A stretch of 64,000 nucleotides of DNA from an uncultured Altererythrobacter sp. (GTDB taxonomy: Bacteria > Pseudomonadota > Alphaproteobacteria > Sphingomonadales > Sphingomonadaceae), in the NCBI GenBank assembly GCA_946886565.1, contig CAMPIX010000013.1, positions 1 to 64,000 of the forward strand, read 5' to 3'. Shown here piece after piece: positions 62,894 to 64,000 of the stretch. Below the pieces are notes generated by a model. It was not told the DNA's origin. It saw only the letters and a program-made list of their open reading frames with translations, and searched no databases. The position numbers and the translations under genes are program-made. Each line of letters begins with the position of its first letter. Position 1 is the stretch's first letter.

Positions 62894-63610
62894 ATGCGAC
62901 CTTCCGGCCGCGCGCCCGACGAGATGCGCGCCCTCACCTTCGAAACCGGCTTTACCAGGCATGCGGAAGGTTCGTGCCTCGTCAGTTTCGGCGACACCCG
63001 GGTGCTGTGCACCGCCAGCGTCGAGAAGGGCGTGCCGCCGTGGCTGCGCGGCAAGGGCGAAGGCTGGGTCACCGGCGAATACTCGATGCTTCCGCGGGCG
63101 ACCCACACGCGCGGCCAGCGCGAGGCGGCGCGCGGCAAGCAGAGCGGTAGAACGCAGGAAATTCAGCGACTTATTGGTCGTAGCTTGCGCGCGGTCGTGG
63201 ATCTCAAGAAGCTCGGTGAACGCCAGATCACGCTCGACTGCGACGTGATCCAGGCCGACGGCGGAACGCGCACCGCGGCGATCTCGGGCGCGTGGGCGGC
63301 GCTGCGGCTCGCCGTCGATGGCCTGATCGAGGGCGGCTTGCTGGTCGAAGATCCGATCACGGCGCAGGTCGCTGCGGTGAGTTGCGGCATCCATCAGGGC
63401 ACCCCGGTGCTCGATCTCGATTACGACGAGGACAGCGCGGCGGACGCCGATGCGAACTTCGTCCTCATCTCGGGCGGCCAGATCGCCGAAGTGCAGGCCA
63501 CGGCCGAAGGCGCGACCTACGACGAGGAAGGCCTGCTGCGCCTGCTCCGTCTCGCCAGGATCGGCTGCGAGCGCATCTTCGCCGCGCAGCTGGAGGCGGT
63601 GAAGAAATGA
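62894..63610 (+). CDS. rph: ribonuclease PH
   Basis: A 238-residue phosphorolytic 3' exoribonuclease that trims tRNA 3' ends. [12 protein letters not shown] opens the protein; [28 protein letters not shown] and [18 protein letters not shown] are the family hallmarks, with the phosphate-binding arginine in the RxGRxxEI-like segment. AAGGAA lies about six bases before ATG 62894. The stop overlaps rdgB (ATGA). The rph-rdgB pair divergent from hrcA-grpE is the common alphaproteobacterial order. Length is normal. Confidence 0.95.
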   Translation: MRPSGRAPDEMRALTFETGFTRHAEGSCLVSFGDTRVLCTASVEKGVPPWLRGKGEGWVTGEYSMLPRATHTRGQREAARGKQSGRTQEIQRLIGRSLRAVVDLKKLGERQITLDCDVIQADGGTRTAAISGAWAALRLAVDGLIEGGLLVEDPITAQVAAVSCGIHQGTPVLDLDYDEDSAADADANFVLISGGQIAEVQATAEGATYDEEGLLRLLRLARIGCERIFAAQLEAVKK

Positions 63611-64000
63611 CCCGGCGGCTCGGTTCCGGGTCGCTCGTCATCGCCACGCACAATGCGGGCAAGCTGAAGGAGATCGGCGCGCTGCTCGAGCCTTACGGGA
63701 TCAAGTGCATCAGCGCCGGCTCGCTCGGCCTGCCCGAGCCGGCCGAGACCGGGCGCACCTTCGTCGAGAACGCGCTGATTAAGGCGCGGGCGGCGGCCGA
63801 GGCGGCGGGGATCGTCGCGCTCGCCGACGACAGCGGGCTGTCGGTCGCTGCGCTCGACGGGCGGCCGGGCGTCTATACCGCCGACTGGGCCGAGCGGCAG
63901 TGGTTCGAGGGCGAGCCGGGCCGCGACTGGTACATGGCGATGGGCAAGGTCGAAGGCATGCTCGCGGCGAAAGGCCCCGGCGCACCGCGCGACGCGGCGT
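63607..64000 (+). CDS. rdgB: non-canonical purine NTP pyrophosphatase RdgB, 5' part
   Basis: The first 131 codons of a HAM1/RdgB pyrophosphatase that removes ITP and XTP from nucleotide pools; the gene runs past the window end. [17 protein letters not shown] is the substrate-binding start, [42 protein letters not shown] holds the catalytic residues, including the DDSGL metal/active-site motif. ATG 63607 overlaps the rph TGA. No frame break is seen in the visible part. Confidence 0.95.
   Translation, partial: MTRRLGSGSLVIATHNAGKLKEIGALLEPYGIKCISAGSLGLPEPAETGRTFVENALIKARAAAEAAGIVALADDSGLSVAALDGRPGVYTADWAERQWFEGEPGRDWYMAMGKVEGMLAAKGPGAPRDAA

Overview
The window is a dense, high-GC stretch of chromosome, almost certainly from an alphaproteobacterium of the order Sphingomonadales and most likely Erythrobacteraceae. 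The reasons are the gene order dusB-ntrB-ntrC-ntrY-ntrX-hfq-hflX, a double-domain Hfq of the sphingomonad kind, a PhaR-type regulator, an alphaproteobacterial GTTC-N7-GTTC SOS box, and palindromic repeats of a type I associate with sphingomonad genomes (recollection, not searched). No 16S rRNA or species marker is present, so this placement is inference. Nearly all of the sequence is coding, and the strands carry long same-direction runs whose genes overlap by 1-8 bases.

Layout. 1-8538 (+): end of dusB, two nitrogen-type two-component systems (NtrBC and NtrYX), then hfq and hflX. 8556-8637: palindromic repeat. 8643-17525 (-): mazG, a small membrane ORF, a PhnP-like hydrolase, tatD, metG, holB, tmk, dacC, an RlpA/SPOR lipoprotein and mltB; the last nine form one tightly coupled run. 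17647-17736 (+): tRNA-Ser(TGA). 17742-28462 (-): a two-partner-secretion operon encoding an FhaC/ShlB-type transporter, a 1944-residue hemagglutinin-like exoprotein and a caspase-like CHAT protein, preceded by a perfect TGTGA-N6-TCACA site and a 47-residue small ORF. 28926-36255 (-): sulfotransferase, class IV aminotransferase, KefB-type antiporter, and the lpdA and pdhC genes of a 2-oxoacid dehydrogenase, with a thioesterase and a small secreted protein between them. 36368-38103: universal stress protein, a four-helix membrane protein, and a divergent HTH regulator.

38107-49250 (-): rnr, an M28 peptidase, proS, phaR, alr, an MHS-type transporter, an IscU-like scaffold, cvpA and radA; radA has an SOS box. 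49322-51631 (+): patatin-like lipase. 51642-55292 (-): low-molecular-weight tyrosine phosphatase, dnaJ, dnaK. 55457-57706 (+): PCu(A)C copper chaperone, HExxH zincin-like protein and an indoleamine 2,3-dioxygenase. 57779-62812 (-): glycine-zipper lipoprotein, threonine synthase-like enzyme, DUF885 protein, grpE and hrcA. 62894-64000 (+): rph and the start of rdgB.

Together the genes are mainly housekeeping: nitrogen/redox sensing with RNA-chaperone control, cell-wall remodelling, aminoacyl-tRNA synthesis, protein folding and its heat-shock control, and nucleotide-pool cleaning. The clearest accessory unit is the transporter/exoprotein/CHAT operon at 17742-28462. The most informative regulatory signals are the CRP-type site in front of that operon, the LexA box at radA, a TGC-rich site at phaR, two CTTG-N18-CTA-AT heat-shock promoter candidates, and an inverted repeat between a divergent regulator and membrane gene. 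One palindromic element has been absorbed into the coding sequence of pdhC. All functional calls rest on reading the translated sequence and motifs; no database search was run.
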